18,806 bases of DNA from CAKRPJ01 sp934376955 (GTDB lineage Bacteria; Bacillota; Clostridia; Lachnospirales; Lachnospiraceae). Positions 15,920 to 18,806 of the stretch are shown here, one piece after another. A program made the translations under genes and the position numbers. Location: the NCBI GenBank assembly GCA_934376955.1, contig CAKRPJ010000042.1, forward strand, positions 1 through 18,806, written 5' to 3'. The first letter of the stretch is position 1. Each line of letters opens with the position of its first letter. The notes under the pieces are model-generated. The model did no database searches. It worked only from the letters and a program-made list of their open reading frames with translations, and was not told the origin of the DNA.

Positions 15920-16099
15920 ACATTCGGGCTTCAAAGTTGAACGCAGATAAGCATTCCCCCGCTTCAAGTGCGCGGGGCACTAAGCGGCGGGTGAGGGGGG
16001 ATGCTTATGTCAGTGGGAGTTGAAAGCTCCCACTGACAGATCGCGAAGCGACTGCGTTCATGAGCAAGTAGCGAAGCGGATTGCGAATGTCCGCTTTAC
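15920..16099. repeat. Structured repeat element, full-length copy A
   Basis: The segment folds into nested and adjacent helices. Outer arms are ACATTCG (15920-15926) with CGAATGT (16084-16090), then GCTTC (15928-15932) with GAAGC (16073-16077). The next helix is TGAACGCAG (15938-15946) with CTGCGTTCA (16052-16060). This closes a junction with three more helices: 15947-15960 with 15995-16008, the 11-bp hairpin 16009-16019 with 16027-16037, and TCGC/GCGA at 16041-16051. Bases 16017-16099 recur exactly, inverted, at 18650-18732. It lies between degV (minus) and the serine hydrolase (minus), ending 20 bases before the hydrolase ribosome site. I see no ORF in it. It looks like a mobile or REP/MITE-like element or a structured RNA; I cannot place it in a named family. 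Confidence 0.8.
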
Positions 16100-16101
16100 A
16101 T

Positions 16102-16164
16102 GCCGAATACTATTATAGTAGTATTAGGCGAAAGCTTCAAGGAGTTAAATACGAAATATCGTAT
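16102..16164. other. Two small hairpins between degV and the repeat element
   Basis: GCC-AATACTA (16102-16112) pairs with TAGTATT-GGC (16119-16129) across a single G/A mismatch, and ATACGA (16149-16154) pairs with TCGTAT (16159-16164). On the minus strand the second is followed by TTTAA and could be a weak terminator for the degV pair; the first has no T-run. Confidence 0.45.
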
Positions 16165-16187
16165 GACCCGACAGACCTTTTGCCGGA

Positions 16188-17087
16188 TCACGCCTGTGCG
16201 AGCTCCCGATCCTTTCCGATAAAGAAAAGTGCGATCGTATCAGGGCCGACATGGCTTCCGGTGCAGAAGTCATAGGAGGTATTGATGAAGTCACGCACCT
16301 TGATCCGTTCCTGGATTTTGTTCATTACATAGAGAGATTCTTCGTATGCATCCGCATGGGCGATGCCGATGATCTGCTCCTCAGGCTTTATGATATTCTT
16401 ACAGACAAGATCGACCAGTGTATTTAAGGCGGATTTACGGCCATGGACATTTTTATAAGAAACGATATAGCCGTCTTTATTTCCCCGGAGTATTGGTTTG
16501 ATCTTAAGAACATTTCCGATGGCAGCCACACTTCCCTTGATCCGCCCGGTGTGGGAGAGATATTTGAGATCTCCTACCGTAAAGATCCCGTTCATTTTTC
16601 CTACGCAGGCTTCCAGATAATCTGCCGTTTCATCGACGGACATACCGTTTTCGCGAAGGATGCTGGCATAGATCGCAAGGATACCCTGAGCAAGGGAGGC
16701 GTTCAGGGTATCGATCAGACGAAGCTTACATCCGTTTCCGATCTGATCGGACAATTCTTCTGCTGCAAGTCTTGCGGAGTTAAAATTTCCACTGATATTT
16801 TTACTCAGGGAAAAGTACAATACGTCCTGACCTGCCTGTAATGCCTGCTTAAATTTTTCTTCAAAAATTGCGGTGCTGATAAGACCGGTCTTAATGTCAC
16901 AGCCCTCACGCATGGCATTATAAAATTCAGTTCCCTTTTGCCGTTCCTCCTCCGGCGAAAGCTCCGGGTCATAGCAGGTGACTTCTTTTCCGGAAATAAG
17001 GTTTACAAAAGAGATGACATTGATGTTATATTGTCTGGCGATCACAGCCGGAAGATTGGCTGCGGAGTCAACAAAGATCTGAAACAT
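16188..17087 (-). CDS. DegV family fatty-acid-binding protein (second of pair)
   Basis: DegV proteins bind a fatty acid in a buried tunnel; in Gram-positive FakB members they present it to the kinase FakA for activation of exogenous fatty acids. This 299-residue protein begins with the family start FQIFVDSAANLP, has KTGLISTAIFEEKF near residue 67 in the place of the usual TSQPS loop, SLSKNISGNFNSARLA as the second family block, and SHVGPDTIALFFIG at the end with the conserved His-x-Gly-Pro. AAGGAGG lies 12 bases before the ATG. It follows the other degV by 39 bases on the same strand and is presumably cotranscribed. The divergence of the first loop suggests a different ligand from its neighbour. 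FakA is not in the window. Confidence 0.9.
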   Translation of the reverse strand: MFQIFVDSAANLPAVIARQYNINVISFVNLISGKEVTCYDPELSPEEERQKGTEFYNAMREGCDIKTGLISTAIFEEKFKQALQAGQDVLYFSLSKNISGNFNSARLAAEELSDQIGNGCKLRLIDTLNASLAQGILAIYASILRENGMSVDETADYLEACVGKMNGIFTVGDLKYLSHTGRIKGSVAAIGNVLKIKPILRGNKDGYIVSYKNVHGRKSALNTLVDLVCKNIIKPEEQIIGIAHADAYEESLYVMNKIQERIKVRDFINTSYDFCTGSHVGPDTIALFFIGKDRELAQA

Positions 17088-17126
17088 AGTATATTGATTC
17101 CTCCTTAAAACACTTTATCTGATCGA

Positions 17127-17990
17127 TTATCGGAAGCTGATACCGACACCTACCGCACCGGGGCCGGTGTGAACGCTGATGCTGGCAGAAAGCGGACTGT
17201 AGAAAACATCGGCTTCCGGGAATTTGCTTTGAAGCAGAGCTACCCATTCCTCTTGCTGTTTCGAGGTAAGTCCGGCGCCGGCAGCACCGATATGCAGTCT
17301 TGAGGCATCGAGATGAGGAAATCTCTTTTCAAGATCTGAGCAGATCGCCGTGATCATTTTCTCCTCCGCCCGCTTCATCGGCCCTTGGGATCTGGCATAG
17401 GAATCCAGTTTTTCGCCTTGTATCGTCAGGATCGGTTTGATCGACAGCATCGTTCCGACAAGAGCTGCGGCCGGTGTGATCCGTCCGCCCTTTTTAAGAT
17501 ACTCTAAGGTGTTAACGGTCAGATAAATGCTGGAATTGAAGGCATCATTTTCTAATTCGGCTTTAATTTCCTTTGCGGAAGCACCCCGAAGGGCCAGCTC
17601 TCTCGCATGAAGTACAGATTCGTATAAGGTAACAGAAATGCGGTGGTTGTCGATAACCTCGACCTTGCCCTCATAATCCTCGGCGTAAGCCATAGCGGCT
17701 GCACAGGAATTGGAAAGGCCGCTGGACATTGGAATATATACGAGCTCATCGAAGCCTTCGCTTAGTATCTGATCCCACAGCTCTATCACATCGCCGGGAG
17801 AGGGCTGTGAGGTGGTGATATGTTTATCACCGGAAAGAGCAAGGAAAAATTCCTCCTCTGTTATGGTCTCATTTTCATAATAAGTTGTGTCATTGATGAT
17901 CAAAGGCATAGATATGAGATATATCCCCAGTTCCCCGGCGATATCTTTGGTGATGCCGCTGTTTGTATCGGTCATGACGGCTGTTTTCAT
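17127..17990 (-). CDS. DegV family fatty-acid-binding protein (first of pair)
   Basis: The 287-residue product is a canonical DegV/FakB-like protein: it starts TAVMTDTNSGITKDIA, has TSQPSPGDV (the loop over the lipid carboxylate), IPMSSGLSNSCAAA, the GGRITPAAALVG segment and ends HTGPGAVGVGISFR with the conserved His. Cytosolic, no signal peptide. Frame continues up to a TTG at 18011 and an ATG at 18005, but the ATG at 17990 has GGAG (18000-18003) nine bases upstream and gives the usual family start. It is transcribed away from the TetR-family gene; the shared 150-base region probably controls both. Confidence 0.92.
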   Translation of the reverse strand: MKTAVMTDTNSGITKDIAGELGIYLISMPLIINDTTYYENETITEEEFFLALSGDKHITTSQPSPGDVIELWDQILSEGFDELVYIPMSSGLSNSCAAAMAYAEDYEGKVEVIDNHRISVTLYESVLHARELALRGASAKEIKAELENDAFNSSIYLTVNTLEYLKKGGRITPAAALVGTMLSIKPILTIQGEKLDSYARSQGPMKRAEEKMITAICSDLEKRFPHLDASRLHIGAAGAGLTSKQQEEWVALLQSKFPEADVFYSPLSASISVHTGPGAVGVGISFR

Positions 17991-18031
17991 ATTGATCGTC
18001 TCCATATTCAAGATAATAATTAGTGAAATGT

Positions 18032-18080
18032 CAGATTGTATAATTCTGCGAAATGCTTTATAATGATATTACAGATTGTA
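18032..18080 (+). promoter_or_regulatory. Promoter of the TetR gene with candidate operator repeats
   Basis: TTGTAT (18036-18041), 17 bases, then a perfect TATAAT (18059-18064) point rightwards to the TetR gene. The word CAGATTGTA occurs twice in direct orientation, at 18032-18040 (over the -35 box) and 18072-18080 (near the expected start). These are good positions for autorepression, but TetR proteins usually bind inverted repeats, and the only dyad seen (CAGA...TCTG, 18032-18048) is poor. Confidence 0.5.
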
Positions 18081-18140
18081 ACATTAAAGAGGGGATATTT
18101 CAATATTTCTACAAGGAATAGTTTATCCGGAGCAAGGATC

Positions 18141-18653
18141 ATGAAAAAAAGGATAAGTAAATCGAACCTTCAGGTCAAAAGGGATATGTATGCAGCTTTG
18201 CTGCAGCTTATGGGTGAAAAACCCTTTTCCGCTATATCAGTTTCAGATATCACGGCAGAGGCCGGCGTTTCAAGAATGGCATTTTACAGAAATTATGACA
18301 CATTAGAGGACATTCTGATCGAGCATATAAGCCGGATCATGGAACTCTATCAGGCAGAAGAAACGGAACAGACTGTTTTTTATGATAAAAAATATGCACT
18401 CCACTGCTTTCGTTTCTTATATTCACAGCGCGAGTTTATTGACGCTTTGATTGCTGCCGGAATGGGGGATCTGTTCTTAGCCAAGATAACGGAATATCTG
18501 ATCCGGAAATGGATCGATCCGGGCTCCGGAACCAGAAAGGAGATCCTGAGCCTCAGTGCCTATGCCGGTTCCATCTATAACGTGTATCGGATGTGGAGCA
18601 AGACTGGTTTTGTAGAATTATCAGAAGAAGTTGCGGAGATCTTATGTAAGTAA
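18141..18653 (+). CDS. TetR/AcrR-family transcriptional regulator
   Basis: A 170-residue DNA-binding regulator. The N-terminal TetR domain has its helix-turn-helix at about residues 33-52 (SVSDITAEAGVSRMAFYRNY), followed by the typical TLEDILIEHI. The C-terminal ligand/dimer domain (about 65-170) is short, as in the subgroup of small TetR regulators. The frame extends upstream to 18036, but the ATG at 18141 has AAGGA just before it and gives the family N-terminus MKKRISKSN. Divergent placement beside the two degV genes suggests it represses them, perhaps responding to an acyl compound. Its TAA stop is contributed by the inverted repeat copy that starts at 18650. Confidence 0.88.
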   Translation: MKKRISKSNLQVKRDMYAALLQLMGEKPFSAISVSDITAEAGVSRMAFYRNYDTLEDILIEHISRIMELYQAEETEQTVFYDKKYALHCFRFLYSQREFIDALIAAGMGDLFLAKITEYLIRKWIDPGSGTRKEILSLSAYAGSIYNVYRMWSKTGFVELSEEVAEILCK

Positions 18654-18732
18654 AGCGGACATTCGCAATCCGCTTCGCTACTTGCTCATGAACGCAGTCG
18701 CTTCGCGATCTGTCAGTGGGAGCTTTCAACTC
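18650..18732. repeat. Inverted truncated copy B of the structured repeat
   Basis: These 83 bases are an exact reverse complement of 16017-16099. The copy ends inside the 11-bp hairpin of copy A: one arm and the loop are present, while the other arm is replaced by unrelated sequence (AATGTCATCAAC). It therefore lacks the left half of the element and cannot form the full junction. It starts at the last base of the final sense codon of the TetR gene. Confidence 0.9.
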
Positions 18733-18806
18733 AATGTCATCAACTTAAGTCTAGGAACCTTGATAACTAAATAATGAACAAAATAATTAAAAATGCCGGT
18801 GCTGTC

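Noticed and set aside
15939..16060. tRNA gene or CRISPR unit within the structured element
   Set aside because: The junction resembles a cloverleaf in outline, but the helix lengths (9, 14, 11 and 4 bp) and lack of the T-loop and CCA-type ends exclude a tRNA; there are no regularly spaced repeats for CRISPR.
18774..18806. Possible gene start at the right edge (ATG, 11 codons to the window end)
   Set aside because: No ribosome site at proper distance and too short to judge; it needs the sequence beyond the window.

Overview
The window looks like a chromosomal segment of an anaerobic, low-to-mid GC Firmicute, most likely Lachnospiraceae-like. The reasons are the strong AGGAGG-type ribosome binding sites, lipobox lipoproteins, tandem DegV genes, and the moaC/yqeC/yqeB accessory genes typical of clostridial selenium-dependent molybdenum hydroxylases. 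The genus is inferred from gene style only.

Layout. (1) 1-1930, plus strand: the 3' part of moaC (cut by the window edge), then yqeC and yqeB, which overlap by four bases; a strong hairpin at 1956-1994 closes the unit. (2) 1931-2474: a very AT-rich gap holding an orphan minus-strand intrinsic terminator and, at its right end, a TTGACA promoter whose spacer is almost entirely a 14-base A tract. (3) 2475-11193, plus strand: a seven-gene peptide operon made of a PA-domain M28-like peptidase, a family 5 lipoprotein binding protein, two DppB/DppC-type permeases, two OppD/OppF-type ATPases, and a serine beta-lactamase-fold hydrolase. A long hairpin terminator follows at 11222-11264. The operon is visibly more A/T- and GAA/AAA-rich than its flanks. 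(4) 11383-14127, plus strand: a GNAT acetyltransferase, a Y-family DNA polymerase with a clamp-binding motif, and a three-PepSY lipoprotein. (5) 14344-15885, minus strand: a second, larger beta-lactamase-fold hydrolase. (6) 15920-16099: a highly structured multi-helix repeat element. (7) 16188-17990, minus strand: two tandem DegV (fatty-acid-binding) genes, divergent from a TetR-family regulator (18141-18653, plus). An inverted, truncated copy of the repeat (83 identical bases) starts at the last base before the tetR stop codon.

How the genes may work together. The peptide operon reads as one import-and-dismantle cassette: a lipoprotein captures a peptide-like ligand, an ABC importer moves it in, and two hydrolases without signal peptides act on it in the cytoplasm. 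The M28-like enzyme carries His-Ser where the family normally has Glu-Glu. The A tract in the operon promoter is a plausible slippage switch. The DegV-DegV/TetR module, bracketed by inverted repeat copies, probably handles exogenous fatty acids under local TetR control.

The items most worth a second look are the structured repeat pair, the homopolymeric promoter spacer, and the M28 active-site variant with its operon.
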